Of a stretch of 64,000 bases of DNA, positions 46,601-54,695 are shown piece after piece. Under the pieces are notes generated by a model. It was not told the origin of the DNA, did no database searches, and saw nothing but the letters and a program-made list of their open reading frames with translations. Position 1 is the stretch's first letter. Every line of letters starts with the position of its first letter. This DNA is from Smallanthus sonchifolius. Its lineage: Eukaryota > Streptophyta > Magnoliopsida > Asterales > Asteraceae. The position numbers and the translations under genes are program-made. The stretch spans positions 8,811,501 through 8,875,500 of the forward strand of contig CM042042.1 in the NCBI GenBank assembly GCA_023525975.1, written 5' to 3'.

Positions 46601-49600
46601 TCTCAAAACAAACAATCTCGGCATGATTCTTTGACAACCAATCCATGCCAATAACAACGTCAAAGCTTCCTAAATCAACGGGTAACAGATCTATACTAAA
46701 TGTGTGGTTTTTAAGACATAAGGTACAACCTTGAATGACCTCTCCGGTATTAATTAATTTTCCGTTCGCTAATTCAATTGTATACTTTTGTTCTAGTTTA
46801 CTGGGCTTAATACCGAGTAGGGACTTAAAGTCATTTGACACAAAACTCAAATCAGCACCCGTATCGAAAAGTATAGAGGCATAGTGATTATTTATCGGGA
46901 ACGTACCAGTGACAATGTTCGGATCTTGTCGTGCGTCACCAGCTCCCATCACAAATGCTCTTCCACGGGCCTGATTGTCGTTTCGGTTCTTCAATTTTGG
47001 ACAGTCTTTTCTGAAGTGCTTTGGATCTCCACACTCAAAGCATCCTTGATTCATCCTTTCTGTTCCTGGGTTGACTTTTCCTGCTACTTGATTTATCTTG
47101 TTAGGGTTTGTATTGCTCCTACAGTCAAGGGCTAGATGTCCATACTTTTTACATTTTCCACATTGGGTACACTTCCCACTGTGATGATATCCACAATTGT
47201 CACACCTTGGTCGTGCTCCAAGGTATCCTTTTTGTTCCACAGTGTTGGCGACAAAGGCTTTCATAGTTTCAGGTCTCTTGTAAATTTGATTCTGGTTTTG
47301 GTTAATTGGTTTTCCAAACCATTTCCTCTTTTCCCCAGACCTTCCTTCCTCGGTCTCCTTCCTCTTAAACAAACCATCACGTACAGCATTATCCCTTAAT
47401 TTGAAAGCTAAAGTTATGGCGCTCTTGGCATCCATAGGGTTCGATGAAGTCACCAGGCTTCGGATTTGAGGTGCGAGACCCCACAAATATCTTTCAACCT
47501 TCTTGTACTCTGGGGTGACCATGTGTGGAACCAAGATTGCTAACTCATTGAATCGGTCAGTGTAGCCAGCAACATCATCTCCTGTCATTTGCAAGTTCCA
47601 CATTTCAGATTCGATCTTTTGCAACTCATTTCGAGGACAATATTCCTCGATCATCATGGCCTTCAGGTCTTCCCATGACAACTCATATGCTGTCTGCCTT
47701 CCCAAAGTCTTTACTTGTGAATTCCACCAAGTTAAAGCTTTATCAGTGAGTGAGCATGTAGAATACTTCACCATGCAGTCAGCGGTGCATTCACTAATAT
47801 CAATCACCGATTCCATCTTCTCTATCCATCTCATTAGTCCAACTGCACCCTCGGTGCCATTGAAGTTACGGGGTTTGCAAGACAGAAAGGTCTTGTAGGA
47901 GCACTTTCTAATTGGAGCATCTGTAGAATTACAAGTCATAACGTCATTAATTCGAATCATGACCATATGTTATGGCTTATTTATTTTATTACCTCCAGAA
48001 CCTCCGGCTGTACCGCTACCTCCTGCACCTCCGGAACCTCCAGCTGTACCGCTACCTCCTACACCTCCTCCACTATTTCGATTGGCTTCATACTGCTCCA
48101 TGGCAGCAGCTACTCGTTGTGCTATAAGTTGTTCCACATTTGGGGAAATCGCCTCGTTGTTGTCACCAGTAGTGTTACGGGTTGTCCTACGCTTAGGTGC
48201 CATGACGTTCTTTCTAACATATCAATTAAAAAGAAACAACATTATATGACAATAATGATAGCTCATGACATAAGGATACAACAACGTCAAATGTAAACAA
48301 CCATTATCACAACATAAACCATTACATACATAGTCAAAACATTCATAGTACATTGTTCCAAAAGACAAGGATACAAAAGAGATGGGTTCACATGACCTCA
48401 TCAGTACTAAAGTTTTAAACTACTTAATGTACTACGGGCACAACCCGCCCGTAATAGGTTTAAAAGAAGAAGTGAGAGTACAATCCAATCATCATAGCAA
48501 GTCCTGCCATGACAAAACTAGCTCTCGCCACAAATTCTGCAGCCAACGTCCTTTCTTCCAGAGCCTCCACCATGTCTCGGACCGTAACAGTGAACTGCCA
48601 ATCCATGTCAGCTCTCAACTCTAGATAGTTAGTGGCATCCTGTATGTTTCGGGTGCGGTCATCTAGATTCTGAACTCGAGATCCGAGTCCTTGACGAAGT
48701 CGCGTGGCTGCATCCCCCTGTGCCCGGATGTCATCTAGGAGATCATCAAGACACATTTATTTAGTCATTTAATTTAAATTCTAGGTTTTCAATTTCAACT
48801 TGATTTTCCCTTTTTTATATAGGTCAGACATTTATCAACTTTTCCCTTAAAGAGTATTCTCTTTTATCTTTTGTGCTTCCACTCTGTATGAATAAATGAT
48901 TTAAAAGAGAATAAAAATTTAGGCCGAACGTGAAACAAGCACCATATGATTGTTGACCCTGTAGTTTAAAAACGAGAAAGGATATTACCTATCAGTGTTT
49001 AATGTTCTGAAAAGCACACGCATTACACCCTTGGGAATGTTTAACGACTTCATGACGTCAGCTGAGGTAAGTAAATTTGAAGATAAGTTAGTATATTTGT
49101 TATTTGAAGAGAACTTGCTACATAAGTACATATTACAGGGTAAATAACTATAGTTGAATAAGTACCTGTTATGTTACTGTCCCTTGGAACATCAACTACT
49201 AATGCTGGGCCTGTGAAGGAAACAAAATGCAACACAAGAAACATACTATTTGTTATAACTTCTTCAAATAACATGTAATCTTTCCTTGAGGATGAAAAAT
49301 AGAAAGTTGGAAAGATGGAATTATATGACAAGAAAAGTGTAGAGGGATAGAACATAACTCACTCTGTTTCAATGGTTATAAAAGTGTTCAAAACTATGTT
49401 TCAATCAAGTGCATAACATACATATAACAAATAGTTAATTAATAAAAATGACAGTAATTAATCTTGCATCATCAAGAATTGGACATTCACATCAATGGTT
49501 AACTAACTATTCTTGTTAAGTGATGCTATTTTGATGCAAGACACTGTGCAAAACGCACTCGAAGCTCAATTGTTTCAAAACAAGAAAGAAACAATATCAC

Positions 49601-52600
49601 GAAAGAGATGAACTTTTGACATGAAATGAAGTCTTCTTCATATTCAAGAAATAGCCATAGACGTTTTCGTTTCTAAACTTCATCAATTTCACTGTTACAA
49701 AATCTTTTAATAAAAGAAAACCCAATCAATATCGGACACAAGTACCATTTTTACACAAAACTTAAGCCACTTTTACGCCGATTAAACTTTGGCACAAAAG
49801 CATGTACTTTTGCGTCAGAAACCAATAACACATTGGCACGTCAGCACAAAACTTGCCATAATTTGTGTCATTGGTGTAATCTTGATACATGTGGAATGTA
49901 ATCATTTATAACGGTCAAATTGAAGAAAAAATCAATGGTTATTTGGATAAAATGTTTAGTCAAAACGGGATTCAAGTGATTTTCCCTTCAAGAAACCTAT
50001 GCATATGTAAAAAAGGTCAAAAAAAATGAAAGATTCAAACTTTTAAGGTCAAATGAACCTTCATATTTGTCACACCCCGCCAAGGCGGAAACGCGAGGCG
50101 CAACGTTCATGGTTTCCAAAGCATATGATTACCGCAAACACATACATGATAAATGGATACATTAACAAGTTTAATGTTTTACATTACAAAACATAATCTG
50201 AGTTTACAAAAAGTTAAGATTTCACAAATATGACTCAACTCAATGAGTTATACAAGGGAAATCCTCCTTGAGTAGTATCCATCGTGCATGCATGTAATCT
50301 ACATTGCTAACCTTGAAATCACGTTCAGTTACCTGAAAAACATACTTAAAATCGTCAACACGAAGTTGGTGAGTTCACAGGTTTAATCAAATAGTTCTTT
50401 GTAAAATTCAATTGTTCGTAAATAGTTTCAGTTGTATGTGATAAACAGAATAAGAATTGTTGACCCATTTGTAAACTAGCTAGGAATACAAATAATATGT
50501 TCATACATGAGGCGTAACCAAACCATGACATGTGTGAGCCCCTATTAAGCGTTATCAGATTCTATGCGGCCATAAATCCTCCAGATTGTGGTTAGCGCGA
50601 CTAACCATGACCGGGAGACGTCACTCTCCATAGTACTATTCATAGGACCCTAGGCTACAGTTAATGGTTACTATGTTGTTCCAGGGGACTTTCGCGGCCT
50701 CCATTGTGTTGTTCTCATCCCATGTAAACATAAAAGTCGTGTCTTATTCTCTTGTTATCCCATAAAATAGTTGAAGTATGTTTCTCCCCCAAATATTTGA
50801 AAACAGTAAAAAGAAAGGGGCCGTGAAACTCACCTTGTGTTTGTGTATATACTTGTAATAATATTTGTTGTAGTCAACCTTGACTGTTTGTACCCTAGAT
50901 ACCAAGGGTAAATTGTTGTTAAGACCAACGTCTTAATTGTAAATTGTTCACCGACCTTGTAAATCTGATTATGTTTGTTTAAATATCGTTTTAGTTTTCC
51001 AACACATGTTTTGTTATAAAATAGTTTTGAGTTACTGCCCAACTGGGACTGTTGTACAAGTGTCGAAACTTCTTAGTTTCGATTGGGCATATGTGTGTCG
51101 AAACTACTTAGTTTCGATGGAGTGGTCAGGAGTCGAAACAACCTAGTTTCGATTGAGAAAAGGTATCGAAACTACCTAGTTTCGATTGAGTATTTGCTAT
51201 CGAAACTACCTAGTTTCGATTGAGAAAAGGTATCGAAACTACCTAGTTTCGATTGAGTATTTGCTATCGAAACTACCTAGTTTCGATTGAGAAAAGGTAT
51301 CGAAACTACCTAGTTTCGATTGAGTATTTGCTATCGAAACTACCTAGTTTCGATGGATCAACAGGTATCGAAACTCCTAGTTTCGATTGAGCAACAGGTA
51401 TCGAAACTCCTAGTTTCGATTGAGAAACAGGTATCGAAACTCCTAGTTTCGATTGAGAAACAGGTATCGAAACTCCTAGTTTCGATTACTGGACTTCTGT
51501 TTTGACAGAATCAGTCCGGCATATTTTGATGTTTTAAACTTGAATTCGACACACTCTTCTTGTTATCTTTCTTGCGTTTAAATAAGATGTACGTTTAGCT
51601 ACGGTTTTAAAGAAATTAATGTGAAAATGTCGAGTTTTTACCTTAAAACCGAGATGAAGATGATGAAATAAAACAGAGATGATCTCGACTCTTTTGCAGA
51701 AACACTTGAGATTCTTCTTAAAATACTGGATTGTGGTAGGATTTCGCCTTAAAACTCAGCTTCGGTTTGAAGAGGAATGGAAACTTTGCCGTATGAAAAT
51801 GAGAGTGATGAAAGGAATTATGAGAAAAGTGATGGAAGTGAGTGTGGTTATGTCTGAGTTTTTCGCAATAGGAGGTATGGGTTTTGAGTAAAATAATTCG
51901 GATGTGAGTAAAAGATGATCGTGGGAGTGGCTTTCTCTGGCTTCGGCCGAGAAAGTCAATAAAAGTGGTTTGGGATAATTTTGAATAAAATAATTAGATT
52001 TAGGTATTAATTAGAGTTTTAAAAGGGGTAGTTTAATTCGGTTTAGATCCTCCACGGTATTATAAACTTATTCTGAAAATAATTTATTGTTCTACGCAAA
52101 GTTTGTGGAAATAAAATATATTTTTCTCTGGTTATTTAAATTAACCACTAGTGATCGAATTTGTCGGTGTATATAACACGTGATCCGGTAACTCCTAGAA
52201 TTACCAAATGTGAACTGAGACAATGCTCGGTTTTTGTTAGACTCTAAAGTCCTTGTTTGTGAAATTAAATAAATCACAAAAATAATTATTATGTAAACTT
52301 GTTTATAATGTGTACGGATATTGACCTGAAATGTCGGGTTGTCACAATATTTAACAAATTAATGCATATATAAAGAAATTTGAAAATTCAAAGGATCAAT
52401 GTCAAGGTGATGTTGACAATTAGTCTTGGTGCTCACAAGTCAAAGCATAGTTATCTCTAGAATAGACAACCATTTTAGTTTTCTTGATCTTGACATCCTA
52501 TCAAATAAATTACCAAAGGGTGCTTATAAGTTATAACCCACTAATCATATCATACGACCCGTATAGCCCCAGGTCATATAGCCCACATCATACATGTCAT

Positions 52601-53283
52601 ATAACCCAAAAGTTAAAGCCTACAGTTTCTGGACATGCACATGAGTTACATCCAGACATAACATGGGACGTATTGTGTCCGAATATAACGGGTGTGGTGT
52701 CCAGATATCCTCAATACTTTCCCTTTGTCCCTCAAATTTATAACTCTTTCAATTCCAAAACTGAAACTATTTTTGCACTACAACCCATAAAAACATTGCA
52801 TTGTAATTCTAAAAAGTTTCACAGAGGCATTTAATCAAACAGCTTATCCTCATCTCAACTCTTGACTCAAGTAAACTCACCATTAAGAACATGAAGGTCC
52901 AGCGTGTCAACATCAAACCCCGCATCAAAATACTCATCAATCATGTGCCCCGGAGCATCCACGTGGGTCCCAGTGTGCGTCACCAGTTTCATCTCGGAAA
53001 CGTTGGAACGTGAACCGTTCTTCATACTTGCCGGAAGCCGGAGGAACTGTCCCAGACCCTCGTCCGACAGCCATGAAGGCATGTCAGGATGGTACCGGTG
53101 ACTTATGTCAATAATACGACCGTTGTCGTAGACTTCTCTCCGGGTAGGGGAGAGACTGCCGCCGCCGCCGCCGCCGTCGAGGTCGCAGGGGGTATATGAA
53201 TATGGAGATGGGTAGGCATCGTCGGCGATAGAACAGACGAGTATTGTAAGAAGTATGATGGCTATTGAATACACAGGAACCAT
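31610..53283 (-). CDS. Cyclase-family protein, locus 2, with giant introns
   Basis: Six-exon minus-strand gene: 53283-52881, 40404-40360, 40255-40183, 32093-31996, 31907-31837, 31735-31610. The exons total 816 bp and encode 271 residues. All introns are GT-AG with the same phases as locus 1. The start MVPVYSIAIILLTILVCS is a signal-peptide candidate. A GCC-repeat (53160-53175) encodes a glycine run. HxGTHxDxPxH is intact (H103, H107, D109, H113), followed by VDVPRDSNIT and, at the end, LPLRLFGAEGSPIRCIL. Intron 3 holds a 6.7-kb copia element. Intron 1 holds an 11-kb gypsy insertion including a second copy of exons 2 and 3 (49210-49166, 49061-48989). Using one copy gives an intact protein; using both would shift frame and stop after six residues. 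Expression is not known; the coding sequence itself shows no decay. Confidence 0.85.
32254..33039 (+). repeat. 5' LTR of gag-only copia
   Basis: 786 bp. The first third is rich in GCTGCTG/CAGCAGC words in inverted pairs (for example ATCAGCAGC and GCTGCTGAT around 32480-32520). A TATA-like GTATAAATAATC lies near 32829, followed about 150 bp later by the PBS. Confidence 0.85.
33143..35971 (+). pseudogene. Copia gag with zinc knuckles (three breaks)
   Basis: Starts MARSNVFEDIGSINRPPRLV with the copia pattern SGEDYDMWKNRMESFF, followed by UBN2-type gag (AKELWVSLEKMFAGSEEVKE, LYNRYTYLVGELQ). A frameshift in an A run near 33775 moves the reading to 33768-34307, which ends with a knuckle CYNCNLLGPFAREC where the usual histidine is proline. 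A stop (TAA, 34305) interrupts the frame, which resumes to 35486 with a coiled coil (about 34540-34790). A second frameshift near 35275 leads to 35273-35971. That last segment has two intact CX2CX4HX4C knuckles (CFVCGKYNHTASTC, CIICGESDHFAANC) and an alanine/lysine-rich tail. Gag packages element RNA. Here it is disabled by these breaks unless they are sequencing errors. Confidence 0.8.
35972..36710 (+). other. Copia internal spacer, GCAGC/GCTGC-rich
   Basis: 36005-36262 resembles the GCAGC/GCTGC-rich first third of the LTR. 36373-36660 has a pyrimidine-rich leader-like stretch and a CTCCATGGAAGTATCTCTGG word repeated at 36531 and 36611. No domain is recognisable in the reading frames here. 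Confidence 0.5.
36711..36961 (-). pseudogene. Captured ubiquitin-eS31 (RPS27a) fusion fragment
   Basis: Minus strand from ATG at 36961: MQIFVKTLTGK, then TFEVES-DTIDNVKAKIQDKEG and PPEQQRLIFAGK follow ubiquitin residues 1-48. Codon 49 is TAG instead of glutamine. Beyond it the same frame continues [20 protein letters not shown] to VLLLRGG, with Leu for Arg72, and then AKKRKKKT. That is the start of ribosomal protein eS31 in the plant ubiquitin-eS31 fusion. There is no intron in the stretch, and it is antisense to the element, so it looks like a captured, retro-copied and now decayed host gene. The homology ends near 36710. Confidence 0.85.
36985..38051 (+). pseudogene. Long ORF of unknown role in copia 3' internal region
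   Basis: The main open frame, 37200-38051 (283 residues), continues upstream in another frame (36985-37195) after a probable single-base shift near 37195. It is serine/threonine/proline-rich and acidic, with a short coiled-coil-like segment near its end (RMAMLEAEVSKLRHQV). I recognise no family. It ends 59 bases before the PPT, the place where SIRE-type elements may carry an env-like ORF, but no transmembrane segment is visible. Confidence 0.5.
38123..38908 (+). repeat. 3' LTR of gag-only copia
   Basis: 786 bp, no indels against the 5' LTR, about 14 substitutions by eye, many of them C/T or G/A. Confidence 0.85.
38915..39944. mobile_element. Possible Harbinger-like remnant in intron 3
   Basis: GGCCATCGTGGACC near 38912 and, inverted, GGCCATTAGGCATGGTTCC near 39632 may be degenerate terminal repeats. 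Between them a 98-residue frame (39153-39449) with E/K-rich sequence ending LVSNTDHLSGEDLEDVLQLK is reminiscent of the NAM-like ORF1-associated tail near PIF/Harbinger elements. 39640-39944 shows nothing recognisable. Weak call. Confidence 0.3.
40405..41261 (-). other. Cyclase locus 2 intron 1, left part
   Basis: Intronic DNA between exon 2 and the gypsy insertion site. Parts (about 40560-40650 and 40695-40790) align with intron 1 of locus 1 (about 28470-28560 and 29270-29330). That shows the two loci share this intron, and that the locus 1 proximal first exon sits where locus 2 has none. Confidence 0.65.
41262..43540 (-). repeat. 3' LTR of the gypsy chromovirus
   Basis: 2,279 bp. In element orientation it contains the 13-unit hairpin array (42680-42256), a consensus splice donor (CAAG|GTGAGT, GT at 42027-42026), the conserved TTGGGGGAGAAACAT block, and a GGTTAG...CTAACC hairpin (41784-41800). 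Confidence 0.9.
42256..42680. repeat. 13-unit hairpin array (TCGAAACT...AGTTTCGA)
   Basis: Thirteen units of about 33-34 bp. The central ones have 10-bp arms ATCGAAACTA / TAGTTTCGAT around CC, with alternating spacers TGAGAAAAGGT and TGAGTATTTGCT giving a 67-bp higher-order unit. The last four have 9-bp arms and the spacer TGAGAAACAGGT. The identical array recurs at 51062-51486. Confidence 0.95.
43575..47966 (-). CDS. Gypsy gag-pol polyprotein, intact
   Basis: 1,463 residues without a stop. In order: gag (about 20-200, with WWNSQVKTLGRQ); zinc-binding segments (about 253-282, 308-324); aspartic protease (DTGA at 368-371); reverse transcriptase (about 560-770, FIDD at 702-705); RNase H (D851, E889); integrase with HHCC (H1040, H1047, C1077, C1080) and DDE (D1110, D1171, E1207); GPF module near 1346; and a C-terminal chromodomain-like region (about 1405-1453). 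The chromodomain and order pol-RT-RH-INT place it with Tekay/Del-type chromoviruses, which integrate into heterochromatin. The true start of gag is probably upstream at 48203, joined by a 72-bp phase-1 intron (47992-47921). All catalytic residues are present. Confidence 0.95.
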   Translation of the reverse strand: MVMIRINDVMTCNSTDAPIRKCSYKTFLSCKPRNFNGTEGAVGLMRWIEKMESVIDISECTADCMVKYSTCSLTDKALTWWNSQVKTLGRQTAYELSWEDLKAMMIEEYCPRNELQKIESEMWNLQMTGDDVAGYTDRFNELAILVPHMVTPEYKKVERYLWGLAPQIRSLVTSSNPMDAKSAITLAFKLRDNAVRDGLFKRKETEEGRSGEKRKWFGKPINQNQNQIYKRPETMKAFVANTVEQKGYLGARPRCDNCGYHHSGKCTQCGKCKKYGHLALDCRSNTNPNKINQVAGKVNPGTERMNQGCFECGDPKHFRKDCPKLKNRNDNQARGRAFVMGAGDARQDPNIVTGTFPINNHYASILFDTGADLSFVSNDFKSLLGIKPSKLEQKYTIELANGKLINTGEVIQGCTLCLKNHTFSIDLLPVDLGSFDVVIGMDWLSKNHAEIVCFEKIVQIPLPNGEILSIQGEKSGVTLRMINCMKARKCLRKGYCVFLAHVVEKKPKERRLEYIPIVKEYPEVFPEDLPGLPPPRQVEFRIDLVPGSAPVARSPYRLAPSEMQELSNQLQELLDKGFIRPSFSPWGAPVLFVKKKDGTFRMCIDYRELNKLTIKNRYPLPRIDDLFDQLQGASFYSKIDLRSGYHQLRIQEEDVPKTAFRTRYGHYEFLVMPFGLTNAPAVFMDLMNRVCKPYLDKFVIVFIDDILIYSRTKEDHEHHLKLILELLRNEKLYAKFSKCEFWIREVHFLGHVINKEGIHVDPSKIEAIKNWEAPKTPTEVRQFLGLAGYYRRFIENFSKIALPLTTLTQKEKKYDWNDKQESAFQLLKQKLCSAPILSLPEGIENFVVYCDASHQGLGCVLMQRDKVIAYASRQLKVHEKNYTTHDLELGAVVFALKIWRHYLYGTRCTIFTDHKSLQHIFDQKELNMRQRRWVELLNDYDCDIKYHPGKANVVADALSRKERVKTLRVRALGLTIHTNLTTQIRMAQHEAIKEENIQNEALRGMIKQLEPKSDDTLYFMNRIWVTRFGNLRELVMDEAHKSRYSIHPGSDKMYKDLKELYWWPNMKGDIATYVSKCLTCSKVKAEHQKPSGLLQQPEIPQWKWEQISMDFITKLPRTSSGYDTIWVIVDRLTKSAHFLPMKETDKTEKLAKLYIKEIVARHGVPISIISDRDSRFVSRIWKSLQEAMGTRLDMSTAYHPQTDGQSERTIQTLEDMLRACVIDFGGNWDTHLPLAEFSYNNSYHTSIKAAPFEALYGRKCRSPLCWAEVGEKHLTGPEIVQETTDKIFKIKDRLKAARDRQKSYADNRRKPLEFQIGDRVMLKVSPWKGVARFGNRGKLNPRYVGPFEILARVGPVAYKLKLPQELSNVHNTFHVSNLKKCLSDETLIIPPDEIHIDDKLHFIEQPMEISDWKVQKLRRSRIKLVKVRWNSKRGPEYTWEREDQMKTKYPSLFEDAPVQEDTN
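47921..47992 (-). other. Candidate 72-bp gag intron (gypsy, minus)
   Basis: Minus-strand GGAG|GTAATAAA ... TTCTACAG|ATGCTCC. Splicing joins the upstream frame (48203-47993) to the polyprotein in phase 1, replacing an in-frame TAA. It is AT-rich, with a branch-point-like TTATGAC about 22 bases before the acceptor. The plus-strand gypsy has an equivalent intron at 63478-63574. Confidence 0.6.
47993..48203 (-). CDS. N-terminal gag exon of gypsy chromovirus
   Basis: ATG at 48203 opens MAPKRRTTRNTTGDNNE, then VEQLIAQRVAAAMEQYEANR and a glycine/serine/threonine linker (GGSGTAGGSGG repeats). The arrangement, a basic start then a short helix with NERVAEA-like sequence and a glycine stretch, matches the corresponding exon of the plus-strand gypsy (63327-63477). 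The frame stops at 47970 unless the candidate intron is removed. Confidence 0.7.
48460..48750 (-). pseudogene. Extra ORF upstream of gag, truncated
   Basis: The minus frame from 48750 (the apparent ATG at 48756 belongs to the duplicated host block) reads about 95 residues. They are mostly alpha-helical and charged (RQGLGSRVQNLDDRTRNIQD), ending in a hydrophobic stretch FVMAGLAMMIGL and HFFF. Its position before gag matches the 62404-63072 ORF of the plus-strand gypsy. The N-terminal part was lost at the junction at 48750/48751. Confidence 0.6.
48751..52346. repeat. Duplicated block, right copy
   Basis: Copy of 39945-43540: cyclase exon 3 (49061-48989), exon 2 (49210-49166), intron 1 piece, ATATT and a full LTR. 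Its left edge joins gypsy internal sequence at 48750. Its right edge is the true end of the element, followed by ATATT and the rest of cyclase intron 1. Confidence 0.9.
50068..52346 (-). repeat. 5' LTR of the gypsy chromovirus
   Basis: 2,279 bp, no difference seen from 41262-43540. It contains the same hairpin array (51062-51486), splice donor (GT at 50833-50832) and GGTTAG/CTAACC hairpin (50590-50606). It is not followed by a PBS. Confidence 0.9.
52352..52880 (-). other. Cyclase locus 2 intron 1, right part
   Basis: Intronic sequence between the gypsy insertion and exon 1. Its first 130 bases align with locus 1 intron at about 29380-29480, and the stretch beside exon 1 (CTGTTTGATTAAATGCCT on the minus strand) aligns with 30003-30030. 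Confidence 0.65.
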
Positions 53284-54695
53284 TGGGATTTTTAGAGAGA
53301 TGGAGTGTGTGTGTGTGTGTGTGTGTATAATTATCTTATTATCTGCTTTGTATAAATTTTATTTTACATGTAGGTGGTTAGGTGGCCGACAACAAGGATA
53401 TAAATTTTGAGAAAATCATAAAAGAACAAAACCATTTTATTTTTATAAACATGACCAATGTCTTATTTATATTTCTTGAAAGGCAAACATTTATTAAAAA
53501 AAAAACTAACTCAAGCAAAAAAGCAAGAGCCGCCAGCAGAAAATATTACCGTATTCTTTACTTTGCATAAGCACGAGATAAGGATAATGTCATGAATAAC
53601 CTACCTACGGAATCGTTTTTAAAAGATGTGTTGTGAAGATTAAGAAGATTCTCAACCGAAAAGGCAAAATCTAAGAAATATTGCACCAAGAACTAATGAA
53701 AAACCAAATAATGGATGCAATTGGTGGCGGAGCCACATACTAAGAGAACGGGCCGACACCAGTTAATTTCATGTATCATGTGTAACATGTAATAAGAAAA
53801 TTTCTAGTGACAACGTTGTTTTTTTACGATTGACACCATTGGTTTCCACAACCCATTGATGAACGAACAATGCTTGCATCTTCAATCTCCATAGCCCAAA
53901 GTCGTTAGTTTCCACAACCCATTGATGTATATCTCAGATGACGAAGTTACTCGAGATTCAAAGTAAAAGCTAGTTATACTTGTTGAGTAGACTTCGATTT
54001 TACAACATATGTTTTTCTGTAACTTAATTGTGTTGTGTAATTTCTTGAATTGTGTTTTGTTATTGAGTTTGTACGCCTTGTTATACATTGATTTAGATCG
54101 AAAGTTTCAACATTTTTGTAGAAAGTCAGCATAGTTGACTTTCTTGTTTTAGAAAGTTAACTTTGATCAAATGTTTTGTAAATACATGTTTTTTTTTTCA
54201 AACATGGTGTTATTTACTTATTTTAATAAAAAAAAAATTTGGATGTTACAATCTCGACGTCATGGCGTGATGATATTGTGACATAGATGATTATCTCGTT
54301 AGAAACAAGAAGATTTTGGACAATTTAGTGATCAAAAAGTTGGTAGCTAGAACTTATATCATAGAATTTCTACAATTATAGTAACTTGTTATACATTTCT
54401 ATGTAGTATGATCTAAAATAAGGACAATATGTTCATGTTTGTGTGAATCAACATTTTAAAGACATAATAACATCAATACCAAATTTCACATAAACACATG
54501 ATCCAAAAATAGATATTACATTTCTTACATTATCTTTAGTATTTCCGATTTCTTGACATATTATGTATTCACTTATCATCCAAGAACACCATCTACCACA
54601 TATTACATGTATCTTGCTCTCCACAAAAACAAATAGTACAAATAATCAACAATGCCCATCAACATTTTGTGACCCCCATTGATTGCTCGTATGTG
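53284..54695. other. Intergenic: cyclase promoter side and RLK 3' side
   Basis: A (GT)n run lies at about 53306-53326, right upstream of the cyclase ATG and possibly in its 5' UTR. The repeated TTTCCACAACCCATTGATG occurs at about 53840 and 53908. No gene seen. Confidence 0.55.

Larger units (their letters stand above)
41262..52346 (-). mobile_element. Ty3/gypsy chromovirus (Tekay/Del-like), rearranged 5' end
   Basis: LTRs of 2,279 bp at 41262-43540 (3') and 50068-52346 (5'), TGTCACACC...GGTTGTCACA on the plus strand. ATATT flanks the outer ends (41257-41261, 52347-52351), a true 5-bp target duplication. The internal region codes on the minus strand for a complete gag-pol. A PPT-like purine tract (minus, CATGGGGAGAA) abuts the 3' LTR. 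The PBS and the first part of the internal region are missing: 48751-50067 is instead a second copy of cyclase intron/exon DNA, including a third ATATT (50063-50067) before the LTR. The element is recent by its LTR identity, but it can no longer prime reverse transcription. Confidence 0.9.

Noticed and set aside
45364..47898. Several plus-strand ORFs over the gypsy polyprotein
   Set aside because: They are antisense shadows of the intact 1,463-residue frame.
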